NCBI GenBank assembly: GCA_028274465.1
Contig: CM051457.1
Coordinates: 30,725,313-30,789,312 of the forward strand
Length of the DNA: 64,000 nt
DNA from: Plantago ovata
Taxonomy: Eukaryota > Streptophyta > Magnoliopsida > Lamiales > Plantaginaceae
Reading direction: 5' to 3'
Under the pieces are notes generated by a model, which saw only the letters and a list, made by a program, of their open reading frames with translations, was not told the origin of the DNA and made no database searches. Made by a program: the position numbers and the translations under genes. The first letter of the stretch is position 1, and each line of letters starts with the position of its first letter. Below are positions 40,709 through 51,074 of this stretch, one piece after another.

Positions 40709-41000
40709 CTTGATTGTGTGAACAGGTGAGAGCTTGAAGATGAGGAAGACGGCTGGCGGTGAGGAGGCGACGACGGTGTGGGAGGATGGCAGCGGTGTAT
40801 TGGAGTTGTACGACGCCGTGAAGTGGTGGTGGTGCAGAGACGACGCACAGTCTGGAGAGTGGAGTCGGTGGACTGGTGGTGGTGCAGAGGTGGTCGTGAT
40901 TCGTGATGGGAGAGTCCGGTGAGAGTGGTGGTGGTGGCCGATGAGAAGAGATGAGTCGATCGATCAGAGGAGGAGAAAGAGGGATGATTGAAATTGGAAA
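40709..41000 (-). other. GC-richer block, possible first exon of the transposon gene
   Basis: On the minus strand this GC-rich block reads open from 41033 (Pro/Ser-rich text) and ends at a good donor, CAAG|GTATGT, at 40709. It stands out from the AT-rich interior of the CACTA element. It may be the transcribed leader or first exon of the TNPA-like gene, or a captured host fragment. I do not recognise the protein text. Confidence 0.4.
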
Positions 41001-41221
41001 TAAAATTTTAGATCTAGGGTTGGGACTTGGCATATTTTATTTTTCTTGGTAAAACTTAGCCTATCGAGTGGGGGGAAATTGGGACTAAAATTTTGGTCAG
41101 GCGTAAAGTTTCCCTCCTTTAATTAATTAGTCCTCTAATTAAATTCTACTGAATTTTTTAATTTATACATATTATTATATTATTATCATATTTATTTTTC
41201 AAAAATATTCAACATACACTT

Positions 41222-41930
41222 ATTAGGATTAAATTCAAAATAGTGTCTGAATGCAATCGTAGATCTTCTAATAAAAATGGAGATACAATTGATAAGTTAT
41301 TAGCATATACATTAAACCATATTATAGATTTATTTGATTATTCGTGAATAAAAAGACCGTATCATCAAAGTACCCTACATCACAGGTGGTTTTCTATTCC
41401 TCGCGAATGTTCTTATGGTTTTTTTCGTTGACATACACACGCATATACACATATGTTCCCACTACATGGACTGAAAGTAATCATTAAGTGAGTTTTAGAT
41501 CTTATAAGTGTTAAAACATGCCACTGGTTGATGGCAATTGAGGTGTGGAGTTTTAATAATGTTGCATTAGAGACTAGCGTGTGGTTTGCATTATATAATA
41601 TATCGATCCTTCGAGAAAGTAATAGTACGTTATCACTTGATCGAGTCATAGAATAATCTTCCGAGTAGATTTATGGAGAGAACACTTCACATCTCAAGTT
41701 TATTGCAATCGTTAGTCATGCAAAGAGTGTACTTAAAATAATGTTTGAGTACAATTGTAGATCGACTAAGAGGATTCAGAGACAATAGATGAGTTATTAG
41801 AATAAACACTAAACCATATTATAGACTTATTCTAGTATTCGAGAACGAAAAGACCATATCATCATAGTGCCCTGTCTACATCACAGGTGGTTTGCTATTT
41901 ATTGCGAAAGTTCTTTATGTGTATTAATAT
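41222..41930. repeat. Diverged 200-bp direct duplication inside the CACTA element
   Basis: Segments at about 41222-41430 and 41725-41930 match in order, for example TTCAAAATAGTG with its counterpart, AAAGACCRTATCATCA, and ACATCACAGGTGGTTT. They are about 500 bp apart. They are non-coding. Confidence 0.75.
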
Positions 41931-42277
41931 TGTCTGATAAAAATTGTCTATAAATTTATCTTAACCTTAATTTGTTTGTTGCTTAATACATATTATGGGT
42001 AACACTATTATAAGGTAGTGTTTATGCAAGTAAGTTATCTAATAAATTAAACAATAATCAGACTTATATTAAATTTATTATATAAATATTTTATATATTA
42101 AAATAATTGTTAATTAGATTAATACTAATTTATTATGCAAGTATTATATTTTAAAAATAATACTAACTAATTTTAATTGAATATAATTAATTAATGTAGG
42201 GGTTTAGGTTTTAGGGCTTTAGAGCCAATTTTGTAAAAGTTTGGGCCTGCCCAAGCCCAATAAACTGGGCCAATGTT

Positions 42278-42715
42278 TCCGACGGAATTTATGACGGATT
42301 TCATATCAAAATCGGACCAAAACCGGTTTAAAACCAATTCCGTCGTAGTTTCCGTCGCAAAATTACGACGGAAATGATTTCCGTCATACCTCTTTTTAAC
42401 CGAACCGGTTACAACACAGTTCCGTCAAAAAATTCGTCGCTAAATTACGACGGACTGTAATTCCGTCGTACTTTATTTTCTTTATTTTATTTTTTATTTT
42501 CTTATTATATTATCCGTCAACAAATCCGTCTATAACTTTCGTCGTAAATTTTTTCGACGGACTTTACGACGTTACAATTCCGTCGAGATATATTACGACG
42601 GAATGTATGACGGAAAGAGCGCGAGGTCAACTTCTGTTGGTTTTTCGTCGAAAATTCCGTCGTAAATATGTTTTATACGATGGAATGAAATTCCGTCGTA
42701 AATTGTTCGTCGTTT
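42278..42715. repeat. Right subterminal repeat array of the CACTA element
   Basis: The array has many ACGACGGAAT / ATTCCGTCGT units like those at the left end, interrupted by a short TTTATTTTATTTT stretch near 42480. It ends about 20 bases from the terminus. Confidence 0.85.
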
Positions 42716-42949
42716 TTGGGATGTTTTCTTGTAGTGTTCATCAAGCAATACAAGCATTCAAATATCCTTTGCAATATTTATCTCACTAAAAAACTATATT
42801 CTTACACACTGATTAGCAACAAGTTCGATAGGCTAACTAGCTAGTCTCTAGACGAACTAGCCTAGTGCCGCACGGGTTCAACTTCTTTCAGTTACTCAAG
42901 TTTCATCCCTCGACATATAGCTCCATCTTACTTTAGGTTTGCAATGGTT

Positions 42950-43820
42950 TGATACCATATACGCATTTCCTCTTCGTATCTAGTCTCTGGAACAGGAGCA
43001 ATGCAGACATGCATTTTCTCTTCGTATCTAGTCTATGGAACAGGAGCAATGCAGACATGCATTTCCTCTTCATGTCTAGTCTCCCGAACTTGAGCACTTG
43101 GTTTAGCTCTTTTTGTCTGTGGATTCAGATTAGATACCGACCGTTGCATTGTGCTTACCAAGCCTAGTAGAACCTACAGGATCCCAGCTCCCTTGTATAG
43201 TTGTTGGTACTTGATAACTTGGTTTAACACGTTTCCTCCTTGGTTGCAATTTAGAAGCCTTGCCTTTTGGTGGATCTACGGAGGCGAAATGACATTCTAA
43301 TAGATGGTTAAAGACGCTTCACCATAAGCTTCGACAGCCGCCTGGAGCTGTTTGTCCTCTTCCTCTGTCCACTCACTTCTAATTATGGACGCGTTAAGAC
43401 TCATCTGATAACGAGCTAAGCACTAAAAGGGTGTTCTCTTTGTTCTCAACCACACAACCGCACAACAACATCTAACCAGTTAGAAACGCCCTTTTCTTGC
43501 ACAATCCGCAAAAGATTCTCTCTTCAGTTGCAGTCCACTAGTCTTGATTGATCAAGGGGTCTTCACAGTTGAGATACCTGGACTGACATTCTTCACCACT
43601 GCGACTGGGAACATACATAGCAGCCAGCTGATCCCAATCAACATTAGGCAAGAACATAACAGTCTATTTTTCTCGGGTGTTATGTCAAGATCTTATCGAA
43701 CGCATGACCCTGTCAATATTATCATCAGCATCAGCATCATCATGAATCATTCACCAACATTGCCTGAAATTGTTGATTCGGACCTTTCAAAAGACTTTCC
43801 TTTTCTCTCTGACCACTCCA
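42950..43820 (-). pseudogene. MYB4R1/SNAPC4-like multi-MYB pseudogene
   Basis: Read on the minus strand from about 43820, the fragments follow the order of a four-repeat MYB protein: QQFQAMLVNDS, DLDITPEKNR, VDWDQLAAMYVPSRSGEEC, NLLRIVQEKGVSNWLDVV, RYQMSLNASIIRSEWTEEED and KQLQAAVEAYGEASL, then the C-terminal text KGKASKLQPRRKRVKPSYQ. Each W-containing segment is a MYB repeat start. Stops and frameshifts break it in several places, and the introns seem absent or degraded. Plant MYB4R1 is related to the SNAPc subunit that activates snRNA promoters. The copy ends in 48-bp repeats and abuts the CACTA element on its left. Confidence 0.82.
42964..43090 (-). repeat. 48-bp tandem repeats encoding a 16-residue unit
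   Basis: Units start at 42964, 43012 and 43060 (the last is partial). On the minus strand each encodes ETR(Y/H)EEEMHVCIAPVP in the frame of the MYB pseudogene. The middle unit has the first Glu codon changed to TAG. The repeat therefore grew while the frame still mattered, or by chance in a multiple of three. Confidence 0.85.
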
Positions 43821-44759
43821 AGCAGAAACATAGTTGTGACCGTCTTGTAACAAGGTACATGTGGAGGTCCAACATCATTGTCGTCAATCCTAGCATTCGC
43901 CCTTACCGTTATCTTTGGCGAAGATACTAGCTGCCATACGCAAGAATAAAAAATCAAACTGTGATATTCGTGCGAGTAGACCAACGATGTTTGGAAGATA
44001 AAACGAACCACCCTGTGGAACTAAAACATCAGCTTCTTGGATAGAAACCATAGTAGTTTGGTCGTAACTTCCAAACGGATAGATTTAAGCTTGAAATGAG
44101 AACCGGTCTCGAGTGTGATTAGAATTTTTTCATGAGTTGCTTGCAATCGATTTTGATTCCTTAACCTCTCTCTAGTTTGTACTTCGGAGTTAGGACAATG
44201 TTGGTTTCTTGTTATTTGACAATTTTTTTTGTTTTCCGGGAGAATTTTCTAGTTTATCTTCTCAAATTAATTGCCTTTTTTGAGAACTAAAAAGATAAAC
44301 ATTAAAATTAAAAGTCAAAAAGAAAAAGGAGTTCAAATATGTCTCATACTGCAGCAGGGTGTGAGCGATCGAGGTTGAGTTAGCTTAACTTCAGCACCGC
44401 ACACGCCGGTGGAGATATCCCATGATCTAAAATTCAAAATGATGGCGATGTTTAAAAATAAGCATGGCGTTAAAATTTCATCGAGATGGAATTTTATTCT
44501 AAAACGTCTCTATTCGTTAACTGACCAAGAAGGATTGAACATGAATTCCGAGATTATTTTAAAATACGTTGTTCATAAAGTTTCATTTGATTTGTAAAAA
44601 ATAACAAGGATTCTGAGAAATACAAATATGTCTCGTTATTCTAAAATTTTGATACATACGCCTAAATTCAAACTTTTCATCCATCTTTATGTTCTGATTA
44701 TTTTCCATCTTTTATGTTTTCCATTTTTCTTCTTTTTTCTTTTTTGTTACTTTTCTAAA
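43821..44759. other. Intergenic, nothing recognised
   Basis: Short ORFs only; no RNA gene and no terminal repeats were seen. Confidence 0.45.
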
Positions 44760-45010
44760 TTTAAGGTGCAATCTATTCGTATGAAAATTGAGTATTTTAA
44801 GTTCAATTCGGTTCAAATGCATTAAGTTCAGTTCAATTTGAATTTGTTTAATAGTATTTTATACTACAAATAAGTTCAGTTCGGTTCTGACCAATTTAGT
44901 ACAGTTCATCTAAATCTCTGTTCATTTCACCTTCAATTCAAATCAGATAAGTTCAGTTCAGTTCAAATTTATTAAGTTCAGTTCAAATTTATTAAGTTCA
45001 ATTCAGGCTA
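44760..45010. repeat. AAGTTCAGTTC-rich dispersed element
   Basis: AAGTTCAGTTCA and close variants recur about ten times. The same motif set is found at about 47930-48060 and, on the other strand, at 52920-53050 and partly near 59040-59140. This looks like a dispersed non-autonomous element with subterminal repeats; its ends are not clear. Confidence 0.6.
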
Positions 45011-45063
45011 GATACTTATTATTAATATTATTATTTTATTTTTATTATCATTAATAGGAATTC

Positions 45064-45220
45064 AATAAATCAAAAATAAAGAAAGTTTACACAAAATTAG
45101 AGGGCAACCGAAAAACAAGTTGTGCCCCCACTCCCTTAGCAATAAATCAAAAATAAAGAAAGTTTACACAAAATTAGAGGGTAGCCGAGAAACAAGTTGT
45201 GCCCCCACTCCCTTAGCAAT
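45064..45220. repeat. 77-bp tandem duplication
   Basis: Two copies start at 45064 and 45141 with only a few mismatches. The unit covers the C-terminal codons (GVGAQLVSRLPSNFV, minus strand) and 3' end of the ORF remnant at 45064-47250. Confidence 0.95.
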
Positions 45221-45363
45221 AGCAAAACTAATTCTAGGGAAGATATGGTGAGCAGCACGTGTCCCAACATCCTGAGCCAAAGCAAAATCCCGGATTCTAA
45301 CAAGCAAATCCACAGCCTCAGCATCCAACTCCCCAAGTGACGAGAAAGAGAAAGGAAGAAATC

Positions 45364-46395
45364 TGTAGACGCTCAGAAATCTACAATTGGAATTCATTTG
45401 AATCGTGAGGGCACCGACGACTTGCAAGGCAACAAAAGCGCACTAGAGCGTGAGGTTCCAAGGGGGCACCGGTGTGGTGCCGATCGTATGGACTCCGACG
45501 CTCAAGTCAGTAAGTTGTAAAAAAGAATAGTATGTAAATGCAAGATGTAGAAAAATATGATCGACTTAGCCTGAGATCCGGTGAGGGTCTGAAAGGCGAT
45601 TTGTTTGGCTTTGAACGTCGTTTGAAGGATTGAATGACGATTTGCTCGGCCTTGAACACTGTTGAGGGGCTGGTTTCTAGGAAAGTATCACGATGGTTTG
45701 AGTGCGTCGAATATTTGAAGTAATCTAACGGTTTTAGGGCTTAATGCGATGGTTTGAGGGATTGACGTGACGGTTTGAGGGCATCAGAGTATGCGAGGGT
45801 CTGCCAGGATAGTTGATTGGAGAAGATGGAGTTTAGATATTAGAGCGTTTTCAGTAGTTTTGAGAGTTCAGGTATGAAGAAATCCCCTCCTGAGAGATAA
45901 GGGTTGAGGTCCTTTTATAGTCTCAAGTCGTCTAACGGTTGGAGAAAATCTCGTTATCACTCCTTCTATCTCCGAGTTTAGGGTTTCCTAGAGTTACTCA
46001 ACTGTCTAGGACTTAGTTGAGCTCGCATTTGGAATACTTCCTCAACAGATTTGAGATCCTCGGGGGATGTGAGACTGTGGAGTCGTTGAGGTCGTGTATT
46101 CGTTATCAGGCTCTCAACGTTCAACCTATTTTTCGGGGTTTAAGTTGAGTTAGGGTTTCAAACGTCTCACGACTGGCATTTGTTGGAGGGCCTCTCAGGA
46201 TATGGGCCTCGCTTGATCGAATCGTTGAGTCCCTGAAATGGGTTCAAGGGCTCAAAAGCGATTGAAATCATGTGCGAAGGTCCTCAACGGATTTGACCAG
46301 CCTGTTAGAGCTTTTAGGGCCATGATTATAATCCGGTAAGTTCATTTTTGTATTGAATTCGAAATTGAGCCCAAATACGAAATTTTGCCAATACA
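45364..46395. mobile_element. Solo LTR, 1,032 bp, flanked by AAATC duplication
   Basis: The element starts TGTAGACG and ends CCAATACA (TG...CA, with TGTA/TACA inverted ends). AAATC flanks it directly on both sides (45359-45363 and 46396-46400). Removing it with one AAATC restores the reading GYGF-LPFSFSS of the interrupted ORF, which confirms the borders. There is no internal region and no second LTR, so it is the product of recombination between two LTRs. A possible TATA (TTTTATAG) is near 45917. Confidence 0.9.
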
Positions 46396-47270
46396 AAATC
46401 CATATCCCTTAGCCGCACACAAGTCCCGATACTTCGCACACTTGCGCTTGGCAGCATCAGCAACCACATGTCCAGGCACAAAGTCCACCAACCTAGACCG
46501 GGTCAAGGGGGAAGACCCGGTCAGATTCACATAAACATCTCGCCCTCTATCCCAAGCGTAAAGGAGCAGGTCTGCAGGACGGAGGGACCTGTCACTCCCG
46601 TCACTCAAACCAATATCCACCTCCCTACCAGCAGAGATGCCAAAACGGTAACAGTCATCCAAGAGAGTGCCGCGAACAAGGTTATGTCGGTGCTTGATAC
46701 CCACCACCCCAGCACACGACACCGCTTGATCACCAAACAAATCCCCGTAAAAAACCCTGAGAGCAAGCAGAGCAGGGCACGGACACCGAAATTAAAGCAA
46801 CACCAAGCCGATAACCCAGTACACACCTATAAGTCCTCCCGTTCATATTCTGCCCCATACCCGAAATAGGAACAACCCGCAACCAATCAGAAGAATAAGC
46901 ACCTCGCTGAGAAGTCCAAAGAGCTACCTGACGGGGAGATAAGGAGAAAACAGATTCTGCAGAAGCAGCAACCTTCGTGAAATATATATATATGTCAGTC
47001 TTTTCATAAGTTTGGGGGCAGCGATCTCACTGGGGTTACTCAAAATATCAATACCTGTGGTCTCAGCCAACAAAGACAGGGCACCATCAAAAGCAGGTCC
47101 AATAGAAGTGATACCAGAAGGACACAAGAGCTTAGCCTGCAAACCAGCAAACTGGAGGCGAGAAGCAACGAAGGCATAATGACGAACATCTGCAGTAGTA
47201 TAAACACCGAGCCCCCCCCCCCTCCCAAAAAAAAAAAAAGGCAAAGTAGCAAGAGGGGAGTATAGCAACA

Positions 47271-47274
47271 ATTA

Positions 47275-47335
<61 letters not shown>

Positions 47336-47422
47336 TTCTTTTATTTATTTTTTAATAATAAAAGATTATATTATTACGTAGAGTAGGAGGGGAGTATAGC
47401 AACTAGATTTTTTTAATAATAA

Positions 47423-47462
<40 letters not shown>
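47271..47462. repeat. (ATT)n microsatellites
   Basis: Two ATT/TTA trinucleotide runs, about 47271-47334 and 47424-47462, are separated by a repeat of the phrase GGGGAGTATAGCAAC that also precedes the first run. A third shorter run is near 47895-47918. Confidence 0.95.
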
Positions 47463-47463
<1 letters not shown>

Positions 47464-47929
47464 GAATTCGCGTCATACGATACGATATGCGTGTGATGCA
47501 TTGAAACTTGGCGTGACTATAACTGTGTGATGTATTTACGCTATGTTTCTTTCGTCTGAAAAACTCTATTATTTGTGAATGACATCTATTTAAAATTTGT
47601 TTAAATTGTAAAAATTTACCTTATAATAATACTTTCTTTTATGTTTTTATGTTATGGTTAAAATGATGCATGGTTGAGCGGACATTTGTGGAAAGAAATG
47701 AAATTAAAAAATACTATGCATTTACCTTTCTATTATTTATTTATTTATTATCACAAAATATTAAATTAAATAAACCAAAATAATAGAAAATTAGTTATTA
47801 TCATAATAATAACAAATTATTATTATATAATAATATTAATATTTAATATTAGAATTATTTTTATTTACTATTATTAGTATTATTATTGGTGTTATTATTA
47901 TTATTATTATTATTATTAAGTCTTAAGTT

Positions 47930-48065
47930 CAGTTCGGGCTCATTCCGTTCAGTTCAGATTATTAAATTAAGTTCAGTTCAGTTCAGATTAGTTCAGACTT
48001 GAGAGGTTTTCAGACGAATGAAACTAAGGTTAAGTTCAATTCAGCTCAGTTATGTTCCGTTCAAT
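47930..48065. repeat. Second AAGTTCAGTTC-rich block
   Basis: Repeated GTTCAGTTCAG motifs like those at 44760-45010. Together the two blocks bracket about 3 kb that holds the ORF remnant, the solo LTR and the ATT runs, so they could be ends of one larger element. Confidence 0.5.
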
Positions 48066-48371
48066 TAACATAAATTAACATGTAGTAGTAAAAATGTGAA
48101 AGGGAGAAAAGAATCCCTAGCATTTGATTTCATTTCCTGAATTACCAAATTCAACTCTCATTTATTTCGGCTTGTACTGAAGTGGTCCAAAAACAGAGCA
48201 AGAGGCGTGGTCACTGTACGAATCCCTAATTTTAGCAAAAATCAACCCTGTTTCTTTACTCTGTCCAAATTCCAATCATTCCTTTATACACTCTCTGCAA
48301 ATTCACCTCAAAATAAATCATTCCAAATTCATAAACCCTACTGTATTTACCAAATCAGTCCATAAACCCAA

Positions 48372-51074
48372 ATGGACACCCAAACCCAGAATAACATCCA
48401 AGAAACCGTTCTCGAAATTCTGAAAAACTCCAACATGGACGAAACAACCGAGTTCCAGATCCGAAAGGCCGCTTCCGAGAAGCTGCAAATGGACCTTTCC
48501 GACCCGACCCGGAAGAAGTTCGTCAGAGAAGTCGTCGAGACGTACCTCAGGGGAAAGCAGGCTGAAGAAGAACAAGAGGAGGAAGAAGAAGACCCAGAGG
48601 AGGAAGAAGAGGACCCAGAGGAAGAGGAGGAAGAGGAGAAAAAGAAGGATGGCAAAGAGTACGATGATGAGGGTGGCCTTATCATTTGCAGGGTAGGATA
48701 CCTTTTTCTTGTTTTCATTCTGTTTTGTTTTGTCTGTGAATTTTAGTAGTATGTTCTGATTATCAGTTGAGGTTTTGCTATGAATTGGGGTTTTTTGAAA
48801 AATCCTAGCTTGGTGAGTTGTTGATACAATGTAGATAGAAAATAGTTACAAAACCGAGCTTTATGCGTGTTCTTGATGATTATGCTGATTTCTGTTTCTA
48901 AAATTGCTAAATATTTATTTGAATGTCCTCGAAATGTCCGTGGTGTTCTCAATTAATCGAAGTTCATTGGTGATTATGCTGATTTCTGTGTCTGAAAATG
49001 TTGAATGTTGCTTTGAAATTTTTCGAAATGTTGCTTTATGTGTGTTTTCTCAATTAATTGATGGTCATTTATATTTATGCTGATTTCTGTTTCTGAAAAT
49101 GCTGAATGTTGCTTTGAAAATCCTCGAAATGTTTGCGGAGATTATCTTAGAAAGAAAATTTTATGTGTGTTCTCAATTAATAGAAGTTCAATGGTGCTTA
49201 TGCTGATATCTGTTTCTGAAGATGTTGAATATTGCTTTGAAAAGCCTCGAAATGTCCGCCGAGATATCTTAGAATGGGAAATTTATGTGTGTCTTCAGTT
49301 AATTGATGCTTATGCTGAAATCTGTTTCTGAAAATGTTGAATACTCATTGCTTTAAAAATCCTCAAAGTGTCCTCGGAGATTATCTTAGAGAGCAAACTT
49401 TATGTCATTATGTGTGTTCTCAATTATTTGAAGTTCATTGATGCTTTTGCTGATTTCTTTTTGTGAAAATGCTGAACTGTATTGCAACCATAAGGTATAT
49501 GGATGGCAATTTCCACTATCTTTTCCAAATTGATAATTTAGATTCTGGATTCCTAGCTTGCTTGGTTATTTCTACCTAGTTGTGAAGTTGGCATTGCTGG
49601 GTGTGTTAGAGTACATATTTGGGCGTGTACATTTTATCCTAATTGTTTCAGATTAGATACTAATTCTTTGCTTCTTGCAGCTTCTTTTTTCTGAACTTTC
49701 TTTTTCTTTTTCTTTCGTCATATGAATGTTTGCAGTTATCAGATAGGAGAAGGGTGACATTATCTGAATTTAGAGGTAAGACTTTGATATCCATCAGGGA
49801 GTATTACAAGAAAGATGGCAAAGAGCTTCCATCAGCTAAAGGTAATTTCTCGTTCTATTTCATTTTCCCAATCATTAGGTTGTATTATATGTTCAAGTTA
49901 TGCCTTTTTCTTCTCTGAGCAGATCCAACAATTTTCCATTTCTCATAATTTTTGAATCACAAATTACTCTAACGTGTTTCTGGTTCCTTGCACGTCTTCA
50001 AATAGTTGGGTGCCAGTTTGTGTTATTGTAGAAATCAGGTGTCAACTAGGATGCTGGTTTTATCGTTTTCCAGTAGTGAAAGGACACAATCCAATGCTTC
50101 AGTATGTCTTAGCAAATGAGATAATTGCAATTGCAACTTTAAAGTAAATAATTGAGTTTTTATAAGGCTGTAGTATTTCTAATGGAAAAGATGCAGTTGC
50201 TATGGTTTGCCCTATTATTTTGCAACTGGAAAACAAGTAGTATATAATGAACGTTCAGTGAACATTGTGTTGAATGTTCAATATCAAACCCAGCATTTTG
50301 CCAAATTACAGTAAAGATAGTTTTCATGATTTCTTTTAACAAGATTTATAGATATCGTAACAAAAATATGTAAATGAGTTGGTCCGTTTCAGAATGAAAA
50401 TATCATCTTAATTTCTCTCTTCTGATGCCATCATGTGATCTCTAAAATTTTGTGCTCATGTCATTATTGGCAACATTTGGAATCTTGGATGGTCTTTTTA
50501 GTGGTATTAGAATTTGTGTCTGTGATTGTATTTTTGTTTGCAATAATCCTTTACGATACAATACATTGTTAGTCAACCATTTAAGAACTTAATAACAAAT
50601 GTACTAGCGTAGCAATCGAATGCAATTGAACATGAACAATTCTAGATTGCATGCAAGTTCTGTTTCTGGCGTACCCTACATACTCCGATTAAATTTGCTT
50701 TTGTTCAATGTTGTCTTTCTTAATGTCAAATCTTGTCATTTTTAGCTTTCCTTTGGGTCATAAGTTACCTGGTACCTTGTATGCTTTTTATTCATCGTCG
50801 CTTTCTTGAGCTTTCAACTTCACAACTTCAATCAGAACTTTGTGCTGGGAAACAAAGAAGTTTAGATTGCGAAAGTTGTTTGTCTTTTCAATAAAAATCT
50901 TATTCGCTGTTGGATGACGGACCTTCGCTACATCAGTTTATATCATACTTAATACGTGCACATTATGTTTTGTTATCTCTTGTAGGAATAAGCTTGTCAG
51001 CGGAGCAATGGGCAACCTTTTCAAAGAATGTTTCCGGTATAGAGAAGGCCATCACAAAGATGGAAGCTAGGTGA
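48372..51074 (+). CDS. KELP: Transcriptional coactivator KELP (DEK_C plus PC4 domain)
   Basis: Exons are 48372-48692, 49736-49841 and 50986-51074, with GT/AG introns in matching phases, giving 171 residues. The N-terminus (about 5-60) is a DEK_C-like helical domain (TVLEILKNSNMDETTEFQIR ... VREVVETYL). An acidic Glu/Asp run (about 64-100) follows. The C-terminus is the PC4 single-stranded DNA-binding domain (GGLIICRLSDRRRVTLSEF, KTLISIREYYKKDGKELPS, GISLSAEQWATFSKN). KELP-type proteins are nuclear and bind DNA as PC4-like coactivators. The start is the first ATG of the frame, and length and domain order match the family. Intron 1 is enlarged by a tandem repeat array. Upstream lies a CT-rich leader with a TTTATACAC stretch near 48283. 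Confidence 0.95.
48865..49470 (+). repeat. Diverged tandem repeats of 90-125 bp in KELP intron 1
   Basis: About six units contain the phrases TTATGCTGATTTCTGTTTC, GAAAATGTTGAATGTTGC, CCTCGAAATGTCC and TTTATGTGTGTTCTCAATTA in the same order, with indels. They make up much of the 1,043-bp intron. Confidence 0.88.

Larger units (their letters stand above)
45064..47250 (-). pseudogene. Retroelement-associated ORF remnant, split by a solo LTR
   Basis: Minus-strand pieces follow one protein: YTTADVRHYAFVASRLQFAG (about 47210), FGDQAVSCAGVVGIKHRHNL (about 46740), LRPADLLLYAWDRGRDVYV and TGSSPLTRSRLVDFVPGHVV (46580-46460), AAKGYGF (about 46405). After a 1,032-bp insertion come LPFSFSSLGELDAEAVDLL and FAIAKGVGAQLVSRLP (45355-45170). 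From memory, this protein segment is widespread in plants and often labelled 'putative reverse transcriptase' or an auto-annotated unknown. No RT motif is visible here, so its origin stays open. Frameshifts and stops show decay. Confidence 0.7.

Noticed and set aside
40695..41033. 112-codon Pro/Ser-rich ORF as a host gene
   Set aside because: It lies inside the CACTA element, has no similarity I recognise, and is better described as a possible transposon leader exon.
44841..45010. AGTTCAGTTC runs as telomeric repeats
   Set aside because: The unit does not match the plant telomere repeat TTTAGGG and is irregularly spaced.
47271..47462. ATT runs as a satellite or CRISPR-like array
   Set aside because: They are simple trinucleotide microsatellites; there are no spacers and the genome is a plant nuclear one.
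48347..48718. Serine-rich ORF on the minus strand
   Set aside because: It is the antisense of the acidic run of KELP exon 1 and is not an independent gene.
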